Shown: positions 48,101 to 58,638 of the stretch, one piece after another | Layout: the number at the start of each line of letters is the position of its first letter | Numbering within the stretch: the first letter of the stretch is position 1 | Assembly (NCBI GenBank): GCA_963930655.1 | Contig: OZ005621.1 | Span: 16,169,001 to 16,233,000 of the forward strand | DNA: 64,000 nt | Direction of reading: 5' to 3' | Source of the DNA: Myrica gale | Taxonomy: Eukaryota > Streptophyta > Magnoliopsida > Fagales > Myricaceae | The notes under the pieces: model-generated | The model's database searches: none | Told to the model about the DNA's origin: nothing | Seen by the model: only the letters and a program-made list of their open reading frames with translations | Position numbers and translations under genes: made by a program

Positions 48101-50450
48101 ATAGATAACTCAATAATTTTCTAGCATTTACACCACATATTCCTAACCCAAACAGCCCAAATTACCCTAAAATTCCTGTTGCCAAATAAAAATATTCGAC
48201 TTTGTTCCTCCTTCCAGCCCCTTGAAACGCTCTGCAATTTAATCCTTCCTTGCCCAATTTGAATTTTTATCCATCTACTTTGTTCCCATCGCCTAGAACT
48301 TCAAAGCTATAATCTTTCACCCTTCATCTTAATCAAACATGGACAGACGTCCATGTGCTGCTTTCCTACATGAAATATGGTATTGTGGTCCTTTATCCTA
48401 CATCAACTTCAGAGAAGGAAAAGGCAGTTATTCTGTTTTACATAAACTAGTTGTTCTAATGGCATGTACAAACTTGCACTTGAATTCTCTGTTTGAAAAA
48501 CATGCTCAAATCATTTTTCTCATGACCTTCGTTTTCTTGTTGTTCACTCATCTACATAGTCCTTTTAGTTTCCCAAAGAGGTCATAAATGATAAGGCATA
48601 CTTGTGTCCATTTCCTACCAGATTTTGAGAGATTGTTTACTCCCTGTTGTAATTGTCTATGTCATGTTCTTCACACTATAATTCCATGCTAGAGTCACTG
48701 GTAAAGGTGCACTAGGGATTATTAAATTTTGACTTTTGATAGCTTGACAGGAAAAAGAATTCTAATTTGGATAATTGTACTCATATGAAGGCCAAAACGG
48801 TTGCCTTGTTTAGTTTATCATACGTCATCTCTAGAACATTAAGGCTCTGGCTGCTGCACTATAACTTTGTTTTCTCATGTGAAATTCATTGAAGGGTTTT
48901 CCACTCTGTGATTGGGCTGATCTTTGGACATTGATTCCTTACCATGCAGTTATAACACTTTCTGTGGTTATCCACCTGAGATTGTGAAGAAAATGCCTAA
49001 AAAGGATCTTGCCGAGGAGGTGATCACAATTATCTTAGCATGGATTTGTATGTTTTCTTGGGCTAGAATAATTGTTTCTCTAGACATGCATTTACAAATA
49101 CACTCGTACATATGCACATGTTTACACTTGTAGTAAACATTTTTTTTTAAAATTTTAATTTCCTCATATTGGTTTAGCATTTGCTTTACTTCTACCAAAT
49201 ATCGGCCAATTCCAAAATTATACATAAGATAAGTACTGTTTTCATTTATGCTGTATTTATGATTCACATTTATCTCAGGTGTGGAGGCTGCAAGCAGCTT
49301 TAGGTGAGCAGGCAGAAATCACAAAGTACAGCCAGCAGGAGTATGAAAGACTTAAAAATGTAAATTTCTCATCCTTGCCCACTAGTTTAACTACATTTTG
49401 GATATGCAATGTGAACCTGTGCATTCGTTAACTTCATCCATCGAAAAATCATTCCTTTCGTGACTAGTTTGAACTGCCTCATAGGATTATTAATTGTCCA
49501 CGAGTGGTTTCTAGAGTTCGAACTTATTTTGCAACAATTAATTTTTTGGAATGTATGAGTTGAGGTATAATTCTGGCAACTATATGTGCATTAACATTTG
49601 TCAATGTGCCTCACTGTAAATGCTTCCTAATATCCACAAGTTATGGCCTTAATTTGTTTAACCAATTCTTCTCAAGATTTTGAAAGGAGCTTTTGAATTG
49701 TGATTGTGCATAATTTTCATGCAGACCCTAGGTAAAGTTATTGTTGCCTGCAACTGAATGAAGTAGGGGAAAGTGGTGGTGATGATTTTGACACGATTAG
49801 CAAATACTCGGTTGTGGTATACGTGTATTGATTATTATAGGAAACCCCTGTCAGCTAATCATCTGGATGTCCAGATGACAAGATGACAAGCTGACAGGGA
49901 TTGTTTCGATAATACTCTATATAATTATTGCAATTTATTATTTAAACTTACAAGCAAATTGTCCCGAAGAAAACATGTGAAATTGCGAGGAATGGCAAAA
50001 GGTCTGGTTGATGAATATTATAGATCTTAGATCTCCAAAGTCCATACAGTTGCTCTGAAAGAATGGATTGTCAAGTGATATCGGTGTGATTGCTGGTGTT
50101 TTCCCAAATTCCATCTTGTTATAGAAGGTGACTCTAACACTAATGCATTAATGTTGTCTTGATGTGCTCTGTTCAGGAAAAGGTTCTATGTAGGATTTGC
50201 TTCGAGGGAGAGATTAGTGTGGTCCTGCTTCCATGTAGGCATCGTGTCCTTTGCAGGTAGCCGATCTAACTCAGATGCTCCTAATTTTTTAATATGCAAA
50301 CTTGATGAAGGTCAATAATTTGTTCTTTCTGTTTTCTGATTCGGATCTCATTTGTTTCCAATGCATTGCAGTACCTGCTGTGAGAAGTGTAAAAAATGCC
50401 CAATTTGCCGTGTCTCTGTCGAGGAGCGCTTACCTGTATATGATGTTTAG
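36174..50450 (+). CDS. Membrane protein with TMEM185-like region and C-terminal RING finger
   Basis: Probable membrane-anchored RING-type E3 ubiquitin ligase; plant members are named transmembrane Fragile-X-F-associated proteins. Fourteen exons splice with consistent phases into 469 codons: 36174-36292, 39138-39228, 39356-39440, 39716-39800, 41335-41404, 42134-42203, 44631-44676, 44793-45042, 47361-47566, 47689-47763, 48950-49019, 49279-49359, 50177-50256 and 50372-50450 (468 aa plus TAG). The N-terminal two-thirds holds repeated hydrophobic segments (for example [48 protein letters not shown]). A charged, coiled-coil-like stretch (about 385-416) precedes the RING. RING ligands: C421, C424, C436, H438, C442, C445, C452, C455 (C3HC4), followed by the tail RLPVYDV. 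No stop or frameshift despite 12 kb of introns carrying several transposon remnants. Substrate unknown; localisation to the endomembrane system is inferred. Confidence 0.93.
42950..43231 (+). mobile_element. Copia 3' end fragment in intron 6 of the RING gene
   Basis: The frame reads [14 protein letters not shown], the Copia RNase H signature, and ends at TGA 43210-43212 after [13 protein letters not shown] polypurine tract GAAAGGGGGGGGGGG (about 43217-43231) follows, and TGTTAAGCATATTG at 43232 looks like the LTR start. The LTR probably continues to the right but is interrupted by the MITE at 43431. Everything upstream of RNase H is missing. Confidence 0.8.
43431..43647. mobile_element. Small MITE with GGTGTTTGG ends
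   Basis: About 217 bp, with inverted ends GGTGTTTGGCAGTAAAAATT and a right end whose complement reads GGTGTTCGGGGGTGGAAATT. The AT-rich interior has AATAATAAT runs. No clear target duplication. Probably inserted in the Copia LTR. Confidence 0.5.
43858..44460 (+). mobile_element. LINE 3' fragment in intron 6 of the RING gene
   Basis: Encodes the zinc-binding C-terminal region of a plant LINE reverse transcriptase ([40 protein letters not shown], later [18 protein letters not shown]) and ends TAATAAGATTGACTTACTTA then TCAAAAA. Same family as 18170-19971 and 45130-47290, since both the protein words and the 3' terminus match. Heavily 5'-truncated. Confidence 0.85.
45130..47290 (+). mobile_element. 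Internally deleted LINE in intron 8 of the RING gene
   Basis: The left part (about 45170-46880) is GC-rich and carries ORF1-like text typical of plant LINEs ([41 protein letters not shown]), broken into several frames. At about 46885 it jumps to the zinc-binding end of the reverse transcriptase ([18 protein letters not shown], then [20 protein letters not shown]) and ends AATGAGATTGGCTTATTTATC then AAAAAAA (47264-47290). The endonuclease and most of RT are missing. Confidence 0.82.
49832..49917. repeat. Short hairpin-forming inverted repeat in intron 11
   Basis: GGAAACCCCTGTCAGCT near the left and AGCTGACAGGGATTGTTTC near the right can pair, with an inner CATCTGGATGTCCAGATG palindrome between them. 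Could be a minimal MITE relic; no duplication or coding seen. Confidence 0.6.
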
Positions 50451-50593
50451 GTTTTAACTTGCCCCTCCTTTTTCCCCAAGAGACTCAAAATACTGAAAAA
50501 CTTCTGATTGATTAATTAATTATAGGAAATGGCCAAGAAAGAGGAATCTATATATAGGAAAGGAAATATTTGGCAAGAAATATATTGGTTGCA
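50451..50593. other. Proximal 3' UTR region of the RING gene
   Basis: Non-coding sequence after the TAG, before the tandem repeat block. No clear poly(A) signal chosen. Confidence 0.4.
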
Positions 50594-50929
50594 CCCATTC
50601 CATTGTCCAGAATAAGACTGCACACGTGGTGGAGCCCCTAGTTGTGAAAGAATATATTGCTTATAACTTGGGACATGCTTTTATTGCCTGGAACTTGAAC
50701 TGGTTCCCATTCCATTGTCCAGAATAAGACTACACACGTGGTGGAGCCCCTAGTTGTGAAAGAATATATTGCTTATAACTTGGGATATGCTTTTATTGCC
50801 TGGAACTTGAACTGGTTCCCATTCCATTGTCCAGAATAAGACTACACGTGGTGGAGCCCCTAGTTGTGAAAGAATATATTGCTTATAACTTGGGACATGC
50901 TTTTATTGCCTGGAACTTGAACTGTTTCC
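50594..50929. repeat. Three tandem copies of a 112-bp unit
   Basis: Units begin CCCATTCCATTGTCCAGAAT at 50594, 50706 and 50818. They are nearly identical; unit 3 lacks two bases in ACTACACACGTGG. Each includes ACACGTGG or ACACGTG, a G-box-like core. The block is within about 150-480 bp after the RING gene stop codon, so it may lie in its 3' UTR or terminator region. Confidence 0.9.
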
Positions 50930-51134
50930 AAGGATCTAAACGGAACTGTCCACTTGAACTGTTCCATGAATTGCCATAAAGATACCGAATCGTTCAGAGG
51001 CGGAGAAGAAAACAGAAAACAAAAAAAGTTCATGACCCTCTAATTAAGAAGGGAAGAATTTGAAGTACATTGATTTATTTAATCAAACGTTAATTAATTA
51101 AGCGAATGGAGCAGCCAAAAGTCTTTGTTTTTGT

Positions 51135-54100
51135 TCACGACGCAGTGATGGCCAAGGCTTCTGGTTTAGGCGCATTTGGCACAATGTTGGCGGCCTCTTT
51201 GCTGCTGCTTATTGGCTTTTCAACCACTTTTGGGACGTCTACATTAATCTTAGTGAAGAAGTCATCGAAGCACTCCCCGATGGTCCTGAAAGGTTCGTCC
51301 GGGTAGAGAGAGCAGACTTCAACATCAGTAGGCTTTTCCATGGAGTAATTCACTTGGCAGCCCTTTATGAAAATGTCATGTGTGAGGGCTGCAACAACGC
51401 TTTGTGGAATAATCATAGCTGCATGCAGCACAAACCAAGGGAATTAAAGCCATTCGGAGACATATATATATATATATACCGTACGTTTGTGTCAGTACTG
51501 TGGATATATAGTACTTGCCTGCATGCGGTGTGTGGATCGGTGTCTGTCTGTCTCTTGTAAGTGAATTCTGGGGAAAGAAAAGGACAAAAAACTAGGATGT
51601 TGGAATTAATTTACCTCTGGCCGCAGCAAGTAGGTCATCTTCTGAAACGGTGACCCTAGGAAGTGTGCGCCCTATCTTCTCCTCCCACAAAGAGGCAAGC
51701 TCGTTCATGTTAAGCCAATTGCTTGATGGTCGAAAATGTAGAGATTTATTGATTGTCCGATTATCATCAATGGTTTTTATTGTGAATTTCCCAATGTCGC
51801 TACCCGCCACAAAATAAGCTGTTAAGTTTAAAGATCAACTTAGTTTAATTTTTATACTAAAAATTTAAAAAGCATTATATATATATACTTTTATCTAATA
51901 ATAATAAAAGCTAAATATATATATATATTTTGACTAGAGGTTCCAATATTTGGGAATGGTAGCAGTTCCCAATGTGTAGGATAGGATTAATAATGGACTG
52001 GTAGATGCATTGAATCTGGCTTTGGCCAGGATAAGCTGCTTACAATTATTGAAACAACAATACTGTTGGCTGCGTTTGCAACCAAAAATTTTACAATACA
52101 AACCTACCCTTCGTTCGTTTTCTAGTGGATTTTTTATTCGATTGAGGATTCTCCTACGTACTGTTGCGCAAGCAAGCGTACCCACAAGAAATGTCTTTCT
52201 AGGGCCACAACTTTTTTACTTCTCTGGCTAATTAGTACTTCAAGAAGTCGCAAGCGTACCCACAAGAAATGTCTTTCTAGGGCCACAACTTTTTTACTTC
52301 TCTGGCTAATTTGTACTTCAAGAAGTCATGTGTCACAGTGCTATTTGCCTTTCTCCTACTGCACATCACCATCCAAGATGCTAACTACCGCTCACTGCAG
52401 CAGTTTTTTTTTTTTCTGAGCACTCACTCACTGCAGTAGTTGGTTCTAATCTTGGATACCACTAGCAAGCTGGCTGCCGGACCTAGCCCCAAGATGCTCC
52501 TTTATGAGATATATATGTCATGCGTGTCTAACATAGGGAGAAGAGAAAGCAAAGCTAAATCCTGACAAAATTGACCACCAACAAACAGAAGTTCGCACGC
52601 ACGCACGCAGTACTTGAAGGCAGAAAGAAAGAAGAGAAAATAAAAGAAATAAAATCATACTCGGATGCATGTTAGCTGAAAGTAAGCAGTTATATATGCA
52701 CGAAGGCTTTTGGTTCATTGGTTCATGATTTGGTTCATGATGGAAGTTGGCCGTATATGCAACCCTACCCAAAGTACTACTGCATGTGCGATGAAAAGTT
52801 CAGAGACGTGTCTGTTTTGTGCCCGCCCTAGTTTCCCGGTTGGTGGGGATAACCTACCCATCAAGTCTATCACGCGAAAAGTGTGCTAACCATGCATTCC
52901 TAAACACAATAATGGAGGCCAAGGTATATATTCAAAGCAGCTTAATTAATTTATATAGTCAGGCATTATATATATGTATTTTTGGTAAAAATTGCCAAAA
53001 TACAATAAGAAAAGGACATATTTAGAATGACGCTACGGGGGCACACATGATATGTAACCCAACCATCATGCATCAATATTCCATACATGTGTTACCTAAT
53101 AATAGTCCATGTGGTATGACGAATTCCCAGCTTGATCCCTAGGGTAATTTTTCTCCTACAGAGATCCTTGGCGTTTGGAACGTTTCTCACATTAGTCCTC
53201 CGTTAAATAAGATAACAGATTTTGCCTACGTGGCTGACGGAGAACACGTCAGAACCACTTAAGTGGCGACACGTGTCATTTTTTTGCCACGTCAGTAAAA
53301 AATTGAGAAATAAAAATCAGAAAAATATAAAAATAACGAGGATAACTTAAAAATAATTACACGAATATAAAAAATATCAAAATATTTAGAAAATATCAAA
53401 GGAACCAAAAGCCCTTCCGACGAGTACTATAAGCCTACTACTTTTTATTATTCTCTGTCAAGGTTTTCTCAACTCTCTCTCTCACATCCACAGAGTCTCT
53501 CTCACATCCTCCTAATTTATTTTTTGCGATTCAGGAGCTAGAAAAAAAGTGATGCTCAGGCAGAGGAGCTAAGAAAGAAATTGAGAAGTAAAGCAAAGGG
53601 TGAAGCTGCTGCAAAGGACTCTAGACAAGCACCAAATAATCCACGCAAGGATAATAGGTGGAAAGCAAATAATGCAGAATCATTTGCAGAAAACATTTCA
53701 ACATCATCTACATCAGCTATGGAAGTTAGTAGGCCTGAAACTGAAATGGCCAAAGTCCCAGCCATCAAGAAAGAACCTAGCAAAAGGAATGCCGCAGAGA
53801 AGAAAGTGAGAAAGATGCGGGAATCTTCGTTCCACAAGAAAAGTAATTCTGTTTTGGGCAGGGTTCATGAGGCAAATGAACCTGAAGAAGAGAACTTAGG
53901 TTCTGCCTGTACTTCAGCCAGCACAGAAGAAACTGTTGGAGTTGCGCAGACAAGAGCAAGACCTCTGAGGGTGAACCGCAAGCAGACAAGGTATGTGCTG
54001 AGCGACTCTAAAAGTGAAAATCCTGGGAACGGAGAGGGTCGGGCAGCGTCGAGGGCTCGGATGCAAAGGGGTCTGCGGCGGCGAGGCAAGGAGGTAGGGG

Positions 54101-57100
54101 TTGCGACGGGGTGGTTGGAACGGAGAGAGTGATACAGAGGATAGAAAAGGAGAGGTTGAAGGATGGTGTTGAGGTTGTGAGAACAAAGACACGTTTGTTT
54201 TTCATTGATAGATGTTAGTCATGTCATCAATTTTCGTTATCTATGTTAGCGGAGGACTAAACTAGGAATTGATCCAAACCACAAGGATGGTCGTAGGACA
54301 AAACTTACCACAGGGACTAAATTGAGAATCACAAAAACCCCAAAGACTAGTGGAGTAATTTACCCTTATTTTATACACTGCATCGATCATTAGTTTGCGA
54401 CCAAATCCTTCCGAGAAATCAATTGTAGGTGGAAAGCCAGTTTCATGTGGGGTACCATTTGCCTATTCATGATCGAGGATGGTGGGGTTCATCAATTTTG
54501 TGTCAGCTGAAACCCCATTGAACAGACAAAATCGATCCAAAGATAATTTATCTTAGGGTTAATTACAAAAATCTCCCACGAACTTATACCCCAATCTCAA
54601 ATCCCCCCATAAATTTACACTCGTTGCAACTCGCCCTCACAAACTATACTTTTTGTTGCGATTTCATCTCTCAACCTACTGAAGCTGTTATATCGAACGA
54701 TTTTTGTCCCACTTAAATGACACGTGACATTCTCTTTACTTGAAAAGACAAATTTGACTAGCTTGACTCTAAGTGAGTCATCTTTTTTTGTTTTAATAAA
54801 AAAAATCAACTAACTACATATTATTTTTTTGGCTCTATAAATTGCTAAAAACATTATACGCAGAAGACTGGGGAGGACTCAAACGAGGGTAAATTTGTCT
54901 TTTCAAGTAAGGAGAAGATCACATGTCGTTTAAGTGGGACAAAAAACGTTCGATATAACAATTTCAGTAGGTTGAGGGATGAAATCGCAACGAAAAATAT
55001 TAGGGCTGAAAACCAGAAATGCGGTCTGATTTTTGGACCGCATTTCCGGTCCTCCTATATTAAAGGACCGGACCGGACCACTTATAAGTGGTCCAGACTG
55101 GTTTCATTTTTTTAAAAAAACTTTTAGGTTAATTTCGAAGGGGGAATGACATGTAAAAATGTAGAGTTTTAGTTTAGGTTAAAACTAAATTTTTTAAGTT
55201 TGTAATTTGTATTAAAAATATATAAAAAAATAATTTTATTTATATTAATAAATGCGGTCCGGTCCGGTTCGGACCGCATTTATAAAAAATAGGATCGGAC
55301 CGGACCGCAAATCCGGTCCGCGGTCCGATTTTGTGCAGCCCTAAAAAATATAGTTTGTGGTGCTTAGTTGCAACGAGTTTAAGTTTATAGGGGTATTTGA
55401 GATTGAAGTATAAATTTGTGAGTAATTTTTGTAATTAACCATTTATCTTATAACTTTTGTGGTTTGTCAAATTTCTATGAATGTGTCGAGTAAATTAATT
55501 AAGTGTGAAGGACAGCTTTGGCGTTGTCACTTCTGCTCTTCTTCTACAGTGTTAGGCGCTGTTGGTCCAGGGAGTAGAATACCGAAGCATCAGTAGTTAC
55601 ACTCTCTGGATGCGTGGTCCATGCATGGTGAAAGGAAGCTGTCTTACGATGCGACATGATGTCGTATATTATATTAATGTTTTTGTACTACTTTCAAGCA
55701 GCACTTAGAATAGTAAATATTGGCTATTTTTTATAATTAAGCATGGTAAATATTGAGTTATTAATAGTGGATAAGTGAAGCCAAATGTCTTAAAAGTACA
55801 TTTAATTAATTAAACACCCTAACCTATTTCTCTATTTGTCATGTGACTCCAAATTACTTATATTTTAATTGGCAATTGACTTGTCAAGATCTAACTATTA
55901 AACATTGATAAAGAATCCTTTAAGGTATATGAGGGGTTATATATATTATTTTCTCTGACAGAAAAAAAATGTAACCAATATAATTTCTCTGCAAGCTGAA
56001 TCATGAAAAACCAGAAAGCAGAAAAATAGTACCTTTCACGGTGCCATCACCGTAAATTTTGAAGCGATCCAAAGGTGGGAGAACGTCCGCAGGGTGAGTG
56101 TTGTCGTGGTAGGGCCAGGCAGCGATAGAGTTGCAGCAAATGTAAGTATAAGGAATCCCAGCCCCCTCTATGCACCTTCTGACCTCTCTCTTCCCTCTGT
56201 ACATGGTGAGGCCCGGCTCCACTGGGTCAGCTCTGTCTATGTCGTGGCCAAACTCCGATGGTATGAACCTCTGGAAACAAAGAAGTTTTGTTTTCATGTC
56301 AGGACCATTTATGGGCAATCGTTTCAAAATGTATAGTATTTCTACGTCTCATGAATACCACCAATTCACACCGTACGTAGGTCATGCTCTGTCTCTTGAG
56401 ACTAATATCTCAGGACTTTAATTTATTGCAAGTACAGCTTCTTCGTGTATGTTTCCCTGTTTGGTAGTTGGTACAAGTATATCCATGGCATATAAAGCCA
56501 CCGCCTTATTCGAGCAAGCACTATAACTTGTGAAAGTCTAGGTTTCTTAAACATAATTGCTTATTAATTTCCTGAAATTTACTTGGACTGTCCGGCTTGC
56601 TGTTTGCCATCTGGTAATAGAAAATGTTAATTAATTGAAGCATGGTTATTAAGAATAATCTAAATTAATCGGAGGATTCTATCACCTTTTTGATATATAT
56701 ATATAGGATGTTTGAATAAAGGTACTTTACCAGCTATTCACCAAAGGATAAGATTCTGTTAGGAACCTAACAAATACAGTGCGATATTGTCCCCTAGTTT
56801 TTCTAAAAGTCTCTGTCCTTTGTTTAGATTTACATATCTAAAGGGACAAAGACTGTCTAGGTACTTTTTAATCTGGTATCAATACATAACAAGGACATAC
56901 TTTCTTTTGGTATTAATGTTTTACTTTCTTTGGAGATAACTAAAATTAATATTGTTATTGTGTTGTTCTAAGTCAAAGTGAAACAACGATTTGTGTATCA
57001 TTTAGCTTGTTAAATGATTTAGTGCTCAAGGGTGTTCTAAGTTTAACCATTTTGCTTGTTCTAAGCTTACTGTATATCTTGAATTTTGGGATTAATGAAA

Positions 57101-58541
57101 ATACTTACCATTTACCCCCCCCAAAAAAAAACAATCTTCAAAAGTCGAGTTATTCTCGCAAAGCTCATTGATTTAAGAATCCAGAAACTTTACTCTACTG
57201 ATCTGGTAAAGTGGATGCATGAGAATTTTCTATAAGTTTAATGTGCATGTATTTAATGTTTGCTATGCCTATCTTTTTCTGTATTGCACTTTCAACTCTA
57301 GTAGAATTATGCAGGACCATAATCCTCTTTAAAGGAACTCATTGGGGAATTGTTTCTTTTTTTAAAGTACGTCCTAGTGCTTTCCATGTTGGAAAGTTCA
57401 TTAATTTGAGAACATAAATTTAATTAGTGTTAAGCTTATATATTATTCTCAAGTAATTCTGTAGCTTTTCAATAATTCTATCTGCTGATTTCCCATGTGC
57501 AAATCAAAAGTAGTTACTTTAATAGTTTGTACGAATTATGGACAAGCCCAAATTTTTACTCGCCTTCAAACTTGAGCATGCATATACCTATATATAGGAC
57601 TGTACGTAGCATTGTAGAGGCACTAATTTTGAGCTGGCCTCTAACAGCATATATGAAAATCTTTTTGTTTTGGTTTTTTTTCACCTTCTTAATTACTTAC
57701 CAGCCAAATTAGCCGGGCCCTTTTACTGCCCTGAGGATTTAACGTTGGACTGTATCAATTTCCAAGTAATTTATGTACTGATCGATATAACATCATATTA
57801 CGTACCTTAACAGTTCCTACGGCTTTGATGGCTTCAACTAAAATGAGCTGGTCTGAGATGCGTTCGCCACCAACCGCTGAGATTACAACTTCAATCTTGT
57901 GCCCTTTCAGAATCTTCTCCATCAAATCTCGATCGTCTATTGAACCCTAATATCAAATCAAGGAGTCATAACATCGTCATGGGCGCATACATAAATAAGC
58001 ATTCACATTGCTTTAAAAGACAACACATTCCGACTTCTTTCTAAGCATATATATGATCCATTTCTTGTTGGAACTGATGTGAAAAATATCTATATCTAGC
58101 TGCATATATATAAACATTAGGTCAAAATGGCGCCTCAAAAATGTATATCCAGTTTCTTTCCTCCCTCCGGAGTCTGACCTCACATGAGCTTATGCATTTC
58201 TTAGTTGAGAAAAGGTAATGCATGATATGCATCTCCAAGAGATATACAGTGTGTGTATGCATATATGTAGTTCGATATATACTAAAAGAAAAAACAAACA
58301 ATCACTATGGAAGATAGCTAGGGAAGGCATGGATGTTCACATGGATAATAATGGCTCCTTTCTCTTGCAGGGATTTGATGATAAAGGTCTTGGAAGGAGA
58401 GGCTGGTCCAGGCCGGACAAGAAGGTAGGTGGGGCGGCCGGAGTCAAGGCTAGCTTCAGCTACAAACCGGCCAATGAACCCTGTTGAGCCGACGATCATG
58501 GTTGGGCCAGCCTCGGAAACATTAGAAGAGGAACCACACAT
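51135..58541 (-). CDS. LAR: Leucoanthocyanidin reductase
   Basis: NADPH-dependent enzyme of the PIP/isoflavone-reductase family (EC 1.17.1.3); converts leucoanthocyanidins to catechin-type flavan-3-ols for proanthocyanidins, in the cytosol. Five exons on the minus strand: 58341-58541, 57806-57946, 56033-56270, 51615-51818 and 51135-51418, joining in frame to 355 aa plus TGA. The N-terminal dinucleotide loop GSTGFIG follows a short variable leader. Family-specific ICCN is at 158-161 and THD at 274-276. Residues matching the catalytic His, Tyr and Lys described for grape LAR are H123 (SEFGHD), Y138 and K141 (MYRGK). The usual RFLP motif reads RFIP (115-118). LARs carry a C-terminal extension after the reductase domain, present here (to about 355). 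Intron 3 is 4.2 kb because of transposon insertions; the others are 0.2-1.5 kb. Intact as read. Confidence 0.95.
52173..52328. repeat. 78-bp tandem duplication in LAR intron 3
   Basis: CAAGCGTACCCACAAGAAAT starts both 52173-52250 and 52251-52328. The copies differ at very few bases (for example ATTAGTAC versus ATTTGTAC), so the duplication is recent or conserved. Confidence 0.92.
53141..54366. mobile_element. Mutator-like element carrying a gene fragment, in LAR intron 3
   Basis: About 1.2 kb bounded by inverted ends AGGGTAATTTTTCTCC and GGAGTAATTTACCCT; similarity continues inward with AGTCCTCCGTTAAATAAGAT matched by an inverted block at about 54237-54258. No 9-bp target duplication is readable, so the Mutator assignment is from arm length and style. 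The interior holds a long plus-strand open frame of non-transposon character. Confidence 0.7.
53542..54132 (+). pseudogene. Captured gene fragment, resembles DNA topoisomerase II C-terminus
   Basis: An open frame of about 190 codons without an ATG at its start reads KKSDAQAEELRKKLRSKAK, then KVRKMRESSFHKKSNSVLGR, and RPLRVNRKQTRYVLSDSKSE. The Lys/Ser-rich composition and the RxNRKQTxYVLSDSxSE wording resemble the disordered C-terminal tail of plant DNA topoisomerase II, recalled from family knowledge and not checked. The final 30 codons (from about 54040) look like element sequence. It runs antisense to LAR within its intron. Not an independent gene in my view. Confidence 0.5.
54556..55440. 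mobile_element. Mutator-like foldback element in LAR intron 3
   Basis: Ends GGGTTAATTACAAAAATCTC and its inverted partner ending GTAATTAACC (55440). Arms of over 100 bp pair (for example TTTACACTCGTTGCAACT against TTGCAACGAGTTTAAG; GTTGCGATTTCATC against GATGAAATCGCAAC). Direct repeats ATTTATCTTA (54546-54555 and 55441-55450) flank it, covering the expected 9-bp Mutator duplication plus one chance base. A hAT MITE interrupts its right arm. Confidence 0.9.
55001..55343. mobile_element. hAT MITE nested in the Mutator-like element
   Basis: 343 bp with ends TAGGGCTG and CAGCCCTA and perfect 8-bp target duplications AAAAATAT (54993-55000 and 55344-55351), diagnostic of hAT. Sub-terminal blocks repeat GGTCCGGTCC and GGACCGCATTT in both orientations. 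No coding capacity. Confidence 0.94.
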
Positions 58542-58628
58542 GTTTCAGTCACTGTCTTTTTATTTTAATGCTCCACTCGCTTTTCAAGAGATAAAACACA
58601 ATCCTACACAAGCACGCACAAAGATGGG

Positions 58629-58638
58629 AATATATAGA
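58629..58638 (-). promoter_or_regulatory. Probable TATA box of LAR
   Basis: CTATATATTC on the minus strand, about 90 bp before the LAR start codon, leaving room for a short 5' UTR. Chosen by position and sequence only. Confidence 0.5.

Noticed and set aside
50594..50929. CRISPR-like array
   Set aside because: Contiguous 112-bp tandem units with no spacers, in a plant genome; a simple tandem repeat.
53581..54132. Independent host gene in LAR intron
   Set aside because: No ATG at the start of the conserved-looking part, no promoter seen, and it lies between inverted arms of a MULE-like element.
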